Below are positions 25,351-34,150 of a DNA stretch of 64,000 bases, piece by piece (positions within the stretch are counted from its first letter, which is position 1; each line of letters starts with the position of its first letter). The DNA comes from Lentisphaerae bacterium ADurb.Bin242 (GTDB lineage: Bacteria; Verrucomicrobiota; Lentisphaeria; Victivallales; UBA1829), in contig MWCA01000005.1 of the NCBI GenBank assembly GCA_002069785.1, positions 50,622-114,621 on the forward strand. The letters are read 5' to 3'. A program made the position numbers and the translations under genes. The notes beneath the pieces were generated by a model. That model worked only from the letters and a program-made list of their open reading frames with translations, was not told where the DNA came from and did no database searches.

Positions 25351-27489
25351 TCACCGGAAAATCAATTCGGCGGACAGCGGAGCCAGGCGGACATTTTGAA
25401 ACACAGCCGCGGCGTCTCCGAAATTTGCCGCGAAAAGACAGGTGCGTCCGTCCAATGCGGTCAATTCGACCGCGCGGACGGCTCCTTCCGTCTCCGGTTG
25501 CCGCACGGAACTGTACAAACGTTCCATTTGCGGAACGGAAAGTGCCGCGCTCACAAGGCAGCCCGTATCGGCAAGCACCGTTCCGGGAAGAAGATGCGCG
25601 GGGCCTTCCGCGACTGTGCCGCAGATCTCGTCCGCATAAAGGGAGGTGAGCGAACGCGCATGGTGAAGCTCGATGGACTGTCCGGCGGAACGGACGATCT
25701 TCAGGGAGTCGGCTCCATAGAGGGCGGCAATCCCCAGGACGCCGTCGATGAGCAGCCAGGGAGAACGGGTGTCCGTCATTTCGTCCTGTCCCGGATAGGA
25801 AGACAGTTTCGCCTTGAAACTTTTCCCCTCGTATTTGCGGACGTGTCCGTTGTAAACGTCGTTGGGTATCTTCAGGCTGATGCCCCTGCCCGAATACAGG
25901 GTGGTTTCCTTGATTACCTTGACATATTCCAGAAGGATCATGGAGTGTCCGTCCGGGAGGGCGGCCGCCGCCGAGCGTGACTCCAGAACCGGATAGGCTT
26001 CCTCGCCTTCTCCGAGCGGATGCTGTTCCTGCCAGAGGGAGGAGCCGCAGTGGAGGAAGCCGCCCGGAATCGCTTTCCGGTGTGAAACGCCGGCTTTGTT
26101 CGGACGGTAGGCCCAGCGAAGCCCCGGGGAAAACACCAGATTCCGCTGCCATTCGGCCAGGTCGCTGCGGTCGGCCGGGACGCAGAGCGCGGTCGGCCCC
26201 TGGGCTCCGTTGCGCACGAAGGAGCGGATCACCGCCGGATTCCGTATCAGGTCCGCTCCGTGAAAATCGTCTCCCCACGCGAAGGCTTCCTGCCGGACGG
26301 CCTCTTTTTCCGGTTGAAGCAGGGGGAATTTTCTCCGCCAATATGCCGAACAGGAGAGCGCCAGGAACGGATCGGACTCCAGACGGGTGTAATAGAAGTA
26401 ACTTTTGTCCCGCAGGACCGCCAGACGTTTCCCGTAGAAACTGCCGTCCGGGGTTTCGTTCTGCTCCTTCCGGATGAGGCGGATCAGTCCGGCCTCCAGC
26501 GAAGCGGCTTCCGCATCCCGCAGCCGGTCCTGCATCAGGACGAGAACCGGCAGGGCGTAGGCCTGGCAATAGGCGTAGCGGACCCGCGAATCGCCGCCGA
26601 TGCGGAGAAGCCGTCCGTCGGGAAAGAAGAAGTGTTTTACAACATTCCAGAGGTCTTCGACGTGAAGATAGAGTTCCGGCGGCGCGGTCTGTCCGCGTTC
26701 CTTGAAGTTGAAATGGAGCATGGCGATGTTGGACAGGCAGATGATCGAATAGCCCACATTCATGTAGCCGTGATGGTCCAGGGAATAATTTTCCGTGAAG
26801 TTGGCGCCGATGTGTCCTTCGCGGAGCGGACGTCCGCTGTAGAGCGTTTCCGAAAACCGGTCGGACGGATGGGAGATCCCGTTCAGCAGGAAAAGTCTCC
26901 CTTTTTCGAGGTATTCTTCGTGGCGCGGGGCGTCCGGATAATCGAACGCCGCGCGGAAAAGAAGGCCGCCGTTCCAGATATTGGATTCAGGTTTGTTGTG
27001 TCCGGTCGAAGCATCGGGGTCCGCGACGATTTCATACTGGTCCAGCCGCCAGTCGGCTTCGTCGAGGATGATGCGCCGGAGCGCGGCCCGGTCCTCCTCC
27101 GAAAGATATTCCCGGAACGCATTGACCCCGTGAGTCATCCGTTCCATTCCGAGCACGCTGATCCAGTGACGTCCCCACTGTTTGCCGTCGGTCGCTTTCA
27201 CCGAACCGGTTTGATGCGTGGACAGGCTGTAGCGGAGAAGCGCCCGCGCCGTATCGGCGATTTCTTCCTTTCCCATGGGAAGAGGCGCCTTCCGTTTTTC
27301 AAGATTTTCCGAAGTCGCCAGCACGGCGAGCGCACCGAAGATATTCTGATTGCTTTGCACGGTCCAGCTGGCGGATTCTCCGGTTCCGTAATACATCATG
27401 CCGTCGCCGGCTTTCCGCAGAAACTGCGGAAGCGCGTTCAGCCATGTCAGCATCGGTTCGAGACAGGTGATTTCGTCGAGAGACTCCAT
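25351..27489 (-). CDS. Cytosolic carbohydrate-active-type protein (alpha/alpha-toroid lyase or hydrolase-like)
   Basis: The start at 27489 (AGGAG 8 bases upstream) gives 712 residues without a signal peptide. A GTG three codons earlier is possible. The N-terminal 370 residues are helix-rich with aromatic and His motifs (HQTGSVKATDGKQWGRHW, NYSLDHHGYMNVGYS, DGRLLRIGGDSRVRYAY), as in alpha/alpha-toroid polysaccharide lyases and heparinase-like enzymes. The C-terminal half is beta-rich. This suggests action on an imported oligosaccharide, but I cannot name the family firmly. It is divergent from an AraC/PocR-like regulator, with AraC-type direct repeats in the shared control region. Confidence 0.6.
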   Translation of the reverse strand: MESLDEITCLEPMLTWLNALPQFLRKAGDGMMYYGTGESASWTVQSNQNIFGALAVLATSENLEKRKAPLPMGKEEIADTARALLRYSLSTHQTGSVKATDGKQWGRHWISVLGMERMTHGVNAFREYLSEEDRAALRRIILDEADWRLDQYEIVADPDASTGHNKPESNIWNGGLLFRAAFDYPDAPRHEEYLEKGRLFLLNGISHPSDRFSETLYSGRPLREGHIGANFTENYSLDHHGYMNVGYSIICLSNIAMLHFNFKERGQTAPPELYLHVEDLWNVVKHFFFPDGRLLRIGGDSRVRYAYCQAYALPVLVLMQDRLRDAEAASLEAGLIRLIRKEQNETPDGSFYGKRLAVLRDKSYFYYTRLESDPFLALSCSAYWRRKFPLLQPEKEAVRQEAFAWGDDFHGADLIRNPAVIRSFVRNGAQGPTALCVPADRSDLAEWQRNLVFSPGLRWAYRPNKAGVSHRKAIPGGFLHCGSSLWQEQHPLGEGEEAYPVLESRSAAAALPDGHSMILLEYVKVIKETTLYSGRGISLKIPNDVYNGHVRKYEGKSFKAKLSSYPGQDEMTDTRSPWLLIDGVLGIAALYGADSLKIVRSAGQSIELHHARSLTSLYADEICGTVAEGPAHLLPGTVLADTGCLVSAALSVPQMERLYSSVRQPETEGAVRAVELTALDGRTCLFAANFGDAAAVFQNVRLAPLSAELIFR

Positions 27490-27518
27490 TTTCTTCACTC
27501 CTGTTTTGTTTTACAGAG

Positions 27519-27590
27519 AATATAGCTCTTTTTTCCGGAAAAAAAATGGAATTTCATTCGATTAAAATATATATTGATTCGATAAATCAA
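27519..27590. promoter_or_regulatory. AraC-type direct repeats and promoter between the 25351 gene and the AraC regulator
   Basis: ATTCGAT occurs at 27556-27562 and again at 27577-27583, 21 bp apart (two helical turns) in direct orientation, as in AraC-family sites. The second copy lies inside the inverted repeat TTGATT/AATCAA (27574-27590). On the minus strand a TATATT -10 box (27519-27524) serves the 712-aa protein gene and has no good -35 box, as expected for an activated promoter. Confidence 0.55.
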
Positions 27591-27639
27591 ATCATACTAT
27601 ATTTTGGAATATCCGGATTCCGGATCGAAGGAGGCCGCG

Positions 27640-28479
27640 ATGGATTCGCGTTTGTTCCCGGAAGCAAGCCTGCGCGCGCTTGAAAAAATGACCGGCTTGA
27701 AGATCACCGTGATCGACAACGATGGAATTCTGCGCCATAAACAAGGGAGGCCGGTCTTCTCTCCTTATTTTTCCTCCCATTGCAAAAATGAACCCTGCCG
27801 GATCGGTTTTTGTGACAAATGTATTGAAAATTGCCGTTTTCTCATGAATCGCAGGTGCCTGGATGAATCGGAACCGTTTCTCTCCGCCTGCTGGAAGGGG
27901 CTGACCCAGCTGGTGATTCCCCTGCGGCACGGCAACACCTTCTACGGAATGCTCTATGCGGGACTCTGGCGCACGAAGAACGCCTATTTTCCGGAGGGAC
28001 TCCCGAAGAGTTTCGGCAGGGTGTTCGGAAAAGTGCCGCTTCTGGACAAACGAAAAGGAAAGGAGCTGATTCCGCTGCTGGCGGTTCATGCGGACGGCCT
28101 GGTTTACTATCTGCGGAAAATCCATGCAATCAATGACGAATATGACTTCCGGCGCAAGACGGTCGAGGATTTCCTCGAGCGCAACTTTCAGCGCTCTTTC
28201 GGCATTTCCGAGCTGGCGGAGGCCCTGGGACGCTCCCCCTCGCATACCAGCGTGATGGTCCGCCGCCTGTTCGGAATCCCTTTCTCGCAGCTTCTCCGGC
28301 GGAAACGTCTTGAAAAAGTGGAAACCTATCTGGCTTCGACCGATTTTTCCCTGCATGAAATTGCCGGACGCTGCGGTTTTTCCGGAGAGTTTCACCTCGG
28401 CAAAGTGTTCCGGTCCGTGCGCGGGATTCCTCCCGGACGCTTCCGGCGCGAGCTCCGGAAAAATCCGCTTTCCGGATGA
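27640..28479 (+). CDS. AraC-family regulator with PocR-like cysteine-rich sensor domain
   Basis: The ATG at 27640 is preceded by AAGGAGG and gives 279 residues. The N-terminal part (about 15-150) has clustered cysteines (CKNEPCRIGFCDKCIENC) and CWKGLTQLVIPL, the pattern of the PocR ligand-binding domain. The C-terminal 100 residues are an AraC double helix-turn-helix (FGISELAEALGRSPSHTSVM, then FSLHEIAGRCGFSGEFHLGK). It is expected to bind the direct repeats just upstream and to activate the divergent gene. The signal is unknown. Confidence 0.85.
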   Translation: MDSRLFPEASLRALEKMTGLKITVIDNDGILRHKQGRPVFSPYFSSHCKNEPCRIGFCDKCIENCRFLMNRRCLDESEPFLSACWKGLTQLVIPLRHGNTFYGMLYAGLWRTKNAYFPEGLPKSFGRVFGKVPLLDKRKGKELIPLLAVHADGLVYYLRKIHAINDEYDFRRKTVEDFLERNFQRSFGISELAEALGRSPSHTSVMVRRLFGIPFSQLLRRKRLEKVETYLASTDFSLHEIAGRCGFSGEFHLGKVFRSVRGIPPGRFRRELRKNPLSG

Positions 28480-28556
28480 TGGACCCGGATTTTTCCGCTT
28501 TCGGAAATTTTTCGGATCGTTCTTGTATTTTTTTTCAAAAATTTCATAATTTGCAT

Positions 28557-28585
28557 TTGAAATTGCCAACGTTGGCAACTATAGT
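28557..28585 (+). promoter_or_regulatory. Promoter with 16-bp LacI-type palindrome in its spacer
   Basis: TTGAAA (28557-28562) and TATAGT (28580-28585) are separated by exactly 17 bp. Sixteen of these are the perfect palindrome TTGCCAACGTTGGCAA (28563-28578). The central CG and half-site shape match LacI/GalR-family operators. A repressor bound here would block RNA polymerase directly. It serves the Gfo/Idh/MocA gene at 28641. Confidence 0.75.
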
Positions 28586-28640
28586 AGTCCGCGGAATCCC
28601 GGATAACACACGCGGGTGTTTACAAAAAGGATGTAATGAA

Positions 28641-29960
28641 ATGAAGAGAAAGAGGTTTGTTCAGGTCGGCACCGGAGGACGGTGTGAAATGTATCTGGAA
28701 GCCATGTGCGGCAACTACAAGGATGTGGCGGAACTGGTCGGCATCTGCGACTCCAATTCCATCCGCATGGACTACTGGAACCACCACCTTCAGGAAAAAT
28801 ACGGGATCGCCCCCCTTCCCCAGTACAAGGCGCACGAATTCGACAAAATGATCGCGGAGCTGAAGCCGGACAAGGTGATCGTCACGAGCATGGACCGCAC
28901 CCATCATCAATACATCTGCCGCGCCCTGGAACTCGGATGCGACGTCATTTCCGAAAAGCCGATGACCGTCGACGCGGAAAAATGCCAGCAGATCATCGAC
29001 ACGATCAAGCGGACCGGCAAGCACCTGACCGTCACCTTCAACTACCGTTACGCCCCCCACGTGACGAAAGTCAAGGAAATCCTCCGGAGCGGCATCGTCG
29101 GAGACATCACCAGCATCCATTTCGAATGGCTCCTCTCCACCAGCCACGGCGCGGACTACTTCCGCCGCTGGCACCGCAACAAGAACAATTCCGGCGGACT
29201 CCTGGTTCACAAATCCACCCACCACTTCGACTTGATCAACTGGTGGCTCGATTCCATGCCGGAAACCGTTTTCGCGATGGGCGACCTGAAGTTCTACGGC
29301 AAGGAAAACGCCGAAAAACGCGGCATCACCGAATTCTACCAGCGCGCCCGCGGCAACGCCACCGCAGCCAAGGACCCCTTCGCCCTCCATGTAAGCAAGA
29401 AGGACGAGCGCCTGATGGGACTTTACTACAACGCCGAAAAGGAAGACGGCTATTTCCGCGACCAGAGCGTTTTCGGCGACGGCATTTCCATCGAGGACAA
29501 CATGGGCGTCATGGTCCGTTACGCCAACAAGGCGGTCATGACCTATTCGCTCAACGCCCACTGTCCGTTCGAAGGCTACCGCGTCTGCTTCAACGGCACC
29601 AAGGGCCGTCTGGAGCACAACAAGCTGGAAGTGGCCGACCTGTCCGACCATGCGGATGATTTCAACCAGGAGCCCGGACATCTGACACGCCGCGACGTGC
29701 GTGTCGTTGCCGTGCCGGAAATCATCTTCCAGCCCCACTGGGGCGCGGCGCGCGAGATCCCGTATAAAAAAGTGGAAGGCGGACACGGCGGCGGCGACAC
29801 GCTTCTGCTCCAGCACCTGTTCCGCGGCGTGAAAAAAGATCCGCTCGGTCACGCGGCCGGCTACCTGGACGGCGCCAAGTCGATCCTGACCGGAATCGCC
29901 GCCAACATTTCGATCAAGACCGGACTTCCCGTGAACGTGAAGGAGCTGGTCAAGTTCTGA
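28641..29960 (+). CDS. Gfo/Idh/MocA-family oxidoreductase
   Basis: This 439-residue protein has an N-terminal Rossmann fold (RFVQVGTGGRCEMYLEAM), the family motif EKPMT at about residue 113, and a C-terminal alpha/beta domain with HKSTHHFDLINWWL. Family members oxidise or reduce sugars, inositols or their derivatives with NAD(P). The length is on the long side of the family (usually 330-400). The start at 28641 has AAAAAGGATG upstream. It stands as a single gene with its own operator-promoter and a strong terminator downstream. Confidence 0.88.
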   Translation: MKRKRFVQVGTGGRCEMYLEAMCGNYKDVAELVGICDSNSIRMDYWNHHLQEKYGIAPLPQYKAHEFDKMIAELKPDKVIVTSMDRTHHQYICRALELGCDVISEKPMTVDAEKCQQIIDTIKRTGKHLTVTFNYRYAPHVTKVKEILRSGIVGDITSIHFEWLLSTSHGADYFRRWHRNKNNSGGLLVHKSTHHFDLINWWLDSMPETVFAMGDLKFYGKENAEKRGITEFYQRARGNATAAKDPFALHVSKKDERLMGLYYNAEKEDGYFRDQSVFGDGISIEDNMGVMVRYANKAVMTYSLNAHCPFEGYRVCFNGTKGRLEHNKLEVADLSDHADDFNQEPGHLTRRDVRVVAVPEIIFQPHWGAAREIPYKKVEGGHGGGDTLLLQHLFRGVKKDPLGHAAGYLDGAKSILTGIAANISIKTGLPVNVKELVKF

Positions 29961-29981
29961 CCGGGCTTCCTGAAAACAGAC

Positions 29982-30020
29982 AGCCCGCGCGGTATGCTCA
30001 ACATACGGCGCGGGCTTTTT
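29982..30020 (+). terminator. Rho-independent terminator after the 28641 gene
   Basis: A 15-bp stem with a single mismatch (5' arm 29982-29996, 3' arm 30002-30016), a CTCAA loop and a TTTTT tail lie 21 bases after the stop codon. The stem base is AGCCCGCGC/GCGCGGGCT. Confidence 0.88.
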
Positions 30021-30058
30021 CATGCCGCAAGCGCAGAGGCTTCCGGAACCTTTAAGGC

Positions 30059-30640
30059 TCAATCGATGATCAGGTTGTAGTCGTTGCCCAGAAGGTCGTA
30101 GCAGAAAATTCCGCAGAGGAAGTCGGCGATGTTGAGGGGATGAATGGCTGCTTTTGCCCCCACCAGGAACGCCGCGCCCGCTTCGAGCGCCCAATAGTCC
30201 TTGACCTTTTCGACTGCGAAAATACGGTCGGTGGGAAGCTGGACCCCTTCATACTGATACCAGTAGGGAGGAAGGTTTCCATAGGTGTATTCACGCGTTT
30301 CATCGCCGATTCCGAGTGCGAGGAAATACGCCTGATAACCGTTGTTGAGGGAGGTTCCGTAGGTGCGGTTGAAGTCCTTGGAAAGCTTCCCGGAGGGACC
30401 GATTCCCGCGCCGAAGCCGAAGGCGTGCGTCAGGCGGACGCCGCATTTGACCGTCACACCGGATTCGAGTTCCAGCGAGAAAATGTCAAAGAGTTCGACG
30501 ATCCGGTTCGGAATATACATGAGAGCCTTGTCGGCGGCAATCCGGCCCCAGGAAGGTTTCTCCGCCTCCTGCGCGTTGAGACAGGCGGTCGCTGTGAACA
30601 AAGCAAAGGCAAAGAGTGCGGCGGATGCAATTTTTTTCAT
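30059..30640 (-). CDS. Exported protein of unknown function
   Basis: The start at 30640 has GGGAGGAACC directly upstream and gives 193 residues. It begins MKKIASAALFAFALFTATACLNAQ, a signal peptide, with the cysteine allowing a weak lipobox reading. The mature part has YIPNRIVELFDIFSLELESG and a glycine-rich stretch, then a C-terminus rich in hydrophobic residues (AAGAAFLVG-like, FLCGIFCYDLLGND). I do not recognise a family. It is a single gene facing the terminator of the upstream gene, with its own promoter at 30713-30741. Confidence 0.7.
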   Translation of the reverse strand: MKKIASAALFAFALFTATACLNAQEAEKPSWGRIAADKALMYIPNRIVELFDIFSLELESGVTVKCGVRLTHAFGFGAGIGPSGKLSKDFNRTYGTSLNNGYQAYFLALGIGDETREYTYGNLPPYWYQYEGVQLPTDRIFAVEKVKDYWALEAGAAFLVGAKAAIHPLNIADFLCGIFCYDLLGNDYNLIID

Positions 30641-30712
30641 GGTTCCTCCCAGATTGACTGCAATTTGTTTTTCAAAATAAATTTTTACTGACTGCGTGGT
30701 TCCGAATGCATA

Positions 30713-30741
30713 AATATAACCGTGAACCTTCCAGATTGCAA
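30713..30741 (-). promoter_or_regulatory. Promoter for the exported protein at 30059-30640
   Basis: On the minus strand TTGCAA (30736-30741), a 17-bp spacer and TATATT (30713-30718) lie about 75 bases before the start codon. No operator-like repeat is visible. Confidence 0.5.
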
Positions 30742-30891
30742 CATTCCCGCGGCAGAGTTTTGAAAAAAAACACGGATTCGCCGGAAAAAGACGCTTTGGA
30801 CGGTTGCGATTCATGAATTCCGCGTTATGTTAAAGGATTTCATGATGTTGATTCCGGGCGAACCGCAAACGAATTTGGAGGGAGACTCTGT

Positions 30892-31623
30892 ATGAAACCG
30901 GGTGATGTCGGGGCAGTGATTTTTCTGGCGCTCTATGCCGGCGCCGTGTTCTTTTTTCCGTGGACCATTCAGCCCGTGACGGGAAACGTCGTATGCGGCG
31001 GCGTGGAACACGGCCTTGAAAACTTCGGAAAATTCACCGCGGCGTATCCGTATTGGATGGGCTTCTTCAAAGTCGGACTGCTCGCCACCTTCGGGGAAAT
31101 GCTGAAAACACGGATGAAGACCGGTTCCTGGAAAGTCCCCGGCCTGTTGTGGCGTTTCCTGGTCTGGGGCGCGACCGGACTGGTCTTCACGTTTGTCTTC
31201 GCCCTCTTTGCGAAAGGCGTCGCCTCCCTGATGGGAACGCCCCTCTGGTTCGGCGAAAAGCTGCTGCCCGGCCAGGAGCCGGCCGGCTTCTGCCAGGTCC
31301 TCCTGTTCGCGTTCTCCACCTCCTTCGCGATGAACATGATCTTCGCCTATCCCATGATGCTCGGACACGAATGGTTCAACGAAGTCATTCACCGGAAACG
31401 GTTCGTGGGAGGCGCGGAATTTCTGGACAGCGTCAACAAGCACATCTGGGGTTCCTTTATCCCCAAGACGATCGTTTATTTCTGGATTCCGGCCCATACC
31501 GTGACCTTCTGTCTGCCCGGCAACTACCGTGTGCTGATGAGCGCGGTCCTCAGTCTCGTGCTCGGGGCCATTCTGACATTCAAGGCAAAGACGACTCACG
31601 CGGCTTCCGGAAAAGCCGCATAA
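30892..31623 (+). CDS. Conserved integral membrane protein of unknown function
   Basis: This 243-residue protein has about five hydrophobic segments (around 8-26, 75-98, 136-160, 186-203 and 207-225). Between them are conserved-looking polar loops such as AYPYWMGFFKVGLLATFGEM and YPMMLGHEWFNEVIHRK. The helix pattern loosely recalls Mpv17-type proteins, but this is not firm. The start has GGAGGGAG upstream. It is followed 32 bases later by the CoA ligase gene and may be co-transcribed with it. Confidence 0.7.
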   Translation: MKPGDVGAVIFLALYAGAVFFFPWTIQPVTGNVVCGGVEHGLENFGKFTAAYPYWMGFFKVGLLATFGEMLKTRMKTGSWKVPGLLWRFLVWGATGLVFTFVFALFAKGVASLMGTPLWFGEKLLPGQEPAGFCQVLLFAFSTSFAMNMIFAYPMMLGHEWFNEVIHRKRFVGGAEFLDSVNKHIWGSFIPKTIVYFWIPAHTVTFCLPGNYRVLMSAVLSLVLGAILTFKAKTTHAASGKAA

Positions 31624-31655
31624 TTTCACATCCATTCTGGTGGAAAGGCAACGAT

Positions 31656-32963
31656 ATGTTCTGGTCAAAGGAAATCGAACGGATGGACCGTCCGGCACTG
31701 GAGAAACTCCAGTTCGAACGGCTCCAAAAAACACTGGCACAGGCGGCAAAGTCCCCTTATTACTCCCAAATCCTGACGAAGAAAGTGATCTCGTCCATCC
31801 GGTCCGTGAAGGATATTCAGATTCTTCCTTTTGTGGCCAAGCCGGAACTGCGGGAGAACTTCCCCTACGGCTTCCTTGCCGAACCGCTTTCGGAGATCGT
31901 CCGGCTGCACTCCTCTTCCGGCACCACGGGCACCCCGACCGTCGTGTTCCATACCCGCGAGGACCTCGCGCACTGGACCGATCTCACCGCCCGCAGCATG
32001 TACATGGCCGGACTCCGCAAGGAGGACGTCTTCCAGAACATCATGGGATACGGCCTTTTCACCGGCGGCCTCGGGTTCCACTACGGCGCGGAGAAGGTGG
32101 GCGCGATGGTCCTGCCGACCGCCGCCGGCAACTCCAGGCGCCAGATCTGGTTCATGAACACGTTCCGCACGACCGCAGTCCATATCCTGCCCAGTTACGC
32201 GATGCGGCTTTACAGCTTTTTTCCCGAGGTCGGGATCGATCCCAAGAAGGACCTCGCCCTGAAAATTTTCTTCATCGGCGCGGAGCACCATTCCGAAGCG
32301 CTCCGGCAGCAGATACAGGAAGCGTTCGGCGTCAAGGCATTCAACTCCTACGGCCTTTCCGAGATGTGCGGTCCCGGCATCGCGTTCGAGTGTCCCTGCC
32401 GCAGCGGGATGCACCTGTGGGAGGATGAATACCTCATGGAGATCATCCACCCGGAGACCGGCGAGGTCCTCCCGGACGGCTCCGAGGGCGAACTGGTGCT
32501 GACCAGCCTCTGCCGGACCGGCATGCCGCTCCTCCGCTACCGCACGCACGACCTGACGAAAATCATCCCGGAACCGTGTCCCTGCGGACGCACCCACCGC
32601 CGGCTCGCCCGGATGCGCGGACGTTCCGACGACATGCTGATCCTGAACGGCGTCAACATCTTCCCTCTCCAGATCGAATGCGCCATCATGTCGGTCCCGA
32701 ACATCGGTTCCAACTATGTGGTGGAGATCGACAAGGAAGACTTCCTCGACCGGATTCACATCAAGCTGGAAGTCAATCCCGAAACCTTCACCGGCTCCCT
32801 CGAAAATATGGAAAACCTGCGCCGCGAGGTGGTGGAGGCGGTCCGCATCGAACTGGGTCTGACGCCGAAAGTCATTCTGCTCGAACCCAACTCCATTCCC
32901 CCATGGGAAGGCAAAGCCAAACGGATCGTCGATCTGCGGAAGAACGAATATAAAACGGAATAA
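31656..32963 (+). CDS. Phenylacetate-CoA ligase-family (PaaK-like) adenylate-forming enzyme
   Basis: This 435-residue protein has the AMP-forming P-loop SSSGTTGTPTVVFHT, the YGLSEMCGPG motif, and the late YRTHDLT and GRSDDMLILNG segments. All of these are typical of PaaK-type aryl-CoA ligases. It activates a phenylacetate-like or other aryl acid with ATP and CoA in the cytosol. Homologues in anaerobes often pair with indolepyruvate or 2-oxoacid ferredoxin oxidoreductases, which are not in this window. The ATG at 31656 follows GGAAAGG; earlier in-frame starts lie in the preceding gene. Confidence 0.88.
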   Translation: MFWSKEIERMDRPALEKLQFERLQKTLAQAAKSPYYSQILTKKVISSIRSVKDIQILPFVAKPELRENFPYGFLAEPLSEIVRLHSSSGTTGTPTVVFHTREDLAHWTDLTARSMYMAGLRKEDVFQNIMGYGLFTGGLGFHYGAEKVGAMVLPTAAGNSRRQIWFMNTFRTTAVHILPSYAMRLYSFFPEVGIDPKKDLALKIFFIGAEHHSEALRQQIQEAFGVKAFNSYGLSEMCGPGIAFECPCRSGMHLWEDEYLMEIIHPETGEVLPDGSEGELVLTSLCRTGMPLLRYRTHDLTKIIPEPCPCGRTHRRLARMRGRSDDMLILNGVNIFPLQIECAIMSVPNIGSNYVVEIDKEDFLDRIHIKLEVNPETFTGSLENMENLRREVVEAVRIELGLTPKVILLEPNSIPPWEGKAKRIVDLRKNEYKTE

Positions 32964-32972
32964 CTCCCGAAA

Positions 32973-32997
32973 GCGCCATCCGGAAACGGCGTTTTTT
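32973..32997 (+). terminator. Weak terminator after the PaaK-like gene
   Basis: A short GCGCC/GGCGT stem is followed by TTTTTT directly after the ligase stop codon. The stem is only about 5 bp, so termination may be partial. The next gene starts 56 bases downstream of the stop. Confidence 0.35.
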
Positions 32998-33019
32998 CTT
33001 ACCCCAGGGAAAGGTCTCC

Positions 33020-34150
33020 ATGAGAAAAGGGTTCCTTACTCTTCTTTCGGCGGCGCTGGTTCTTCTTTGCGCCTGTCATTCCGTGCGGCAGCCGGAAGGC
33101 GAAGCGATCGGAAAAGGTGTCTCCTGCACCGCGATCAGCCGTCCGGAGGGACCGTGGGAAATCCGCGTCATCCGGATCGACCGCGGCGCGGAGGTTTCCA
33201 TCGACATGGTGATGGCTCATGACACCCTGCCCGGCCGCGAACGCGTGTCCGGGGCCGTCGCGCGCATCGAAAAACAGAACCGGCGGGTGATCGCCGGCGT
33301 CAACGGCGACTTCTACTTCATGGGAAACCATGAGAAGGAAGGGCTTCCGCTGGGGCCGTCCGTGTCCTTCGGACGCCTCTTCACTTCCGGGCGCACCCAT
33401 GGCGCATTTTACATCGACTGCCGGGGCGTGCCGCACACGGGATCGCTGACATTCCGGGGAACCATCGAAAACGACGGTCAGACTTTTCCGTTCGAGGTCT
33501 TCAACTGGGAAGGCTCCAACGCCAAAGACAAAAAATATGTCGTACCCGACCAGAAGCAGGGATCGGGAATTCTGGTCTTTTCCAACTTGTGGGGCTGGAA
33601 GATTCCCTTCCGCGGCGTGCGTGTCCGGATGCAGGAGGCCTCCTTTGAAACGGACGGCTCGTACACCGGCGAGGTGACCGGTCCGTTCGCCGCGGGGGAA
33701 ACGGTGTCCAAAGACCCCGGAAGCCTGGTGATCGTCGGCCTCGGCGATACGGAGGAAGCCGTGAACCGCCTGAAAGGAAAGGTCCGACTTTCCTTCGGGT
33801 TCGTGGAGACCGTCCGGAAACTGAAGATGGCCGTCGGTTCGTGGCAGGTGCTGCTCAAGGATGGTAAAATCGTTGTGAATCCGGGCGGTCCGCGGCACCC
33901 GCGGACCATGATCGGGTTCAACGACCGGGAAATCCTGCTGGTCACGGTCGACGGCCGCCGGAAGGGATGGTCGAAAGGAATGACCTCCCATGAACAGGCG
34001 GAACTCCTCCGGGAACTCGGCTGTACGGAGGGCTGCAACATCGACGGCGGCGGCAGCACAACCGCGTGGGTGCTCGGGAAATGCGTGAACTGTCCGTCCG
34101 ACCCGTCGGGCATGCGCCCGAACGCCAACTGCATTCTGGTCACGGAATAG
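33020..34150 (+). CDS. Exported phosphodiester glycosidase family protein (NAGPA domain)
   Basis: This 376-residue protein has a signal ending in the lipobox-like LLCAC (Cys19). Later motifs are GVNGDFYFMGN, HPRTMIGF, LLVTVDGRRKGWSKGM and the C-terminal NIDGGGSTT. This is the pattern of the NAGPA family, known from the mammalian uncovering enzyme and bacterial exopolysaccharide proteins. It would cleave a sugar-phosphate diester outside the cytoplasm. Its last 11 bases overlap the 3' end of the convergent AraC gene. Confidence 0.85.
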   Translation: MRKGFLTLLSAALVLLCACHSVRQPEGEAIGKGVSCTAISRPEGPWEIRVIRIDRGAEVSIDMVMAHDTLPGRERVSGAVARIEKQNRRVIAGVNGDFYFMGNHEKEGLPLGPSVSFGRLFTSGRTHGAFYIDCRGVPHTGSLTFRGTIENDGQTFPFEVFNWEGSNAKDKKYVVPDQKQGSGILVFSNLWGWKIPFRGVRVRMQEASFETDGSYTGEVTGPFAAGETVSKDPGSLVIVGLGDTEEAVNRLKGKVRLSFGFVETVRKLKMAVGSWQVLLKDGKIVVNPGGPRHPRTMIGFNDREILLVTVDGRRKGWSKGMTSHEQAELLRELGCTEGCNIDGGGSTTAWVLGKCVNCPSDPSGMRPNANCILVTE

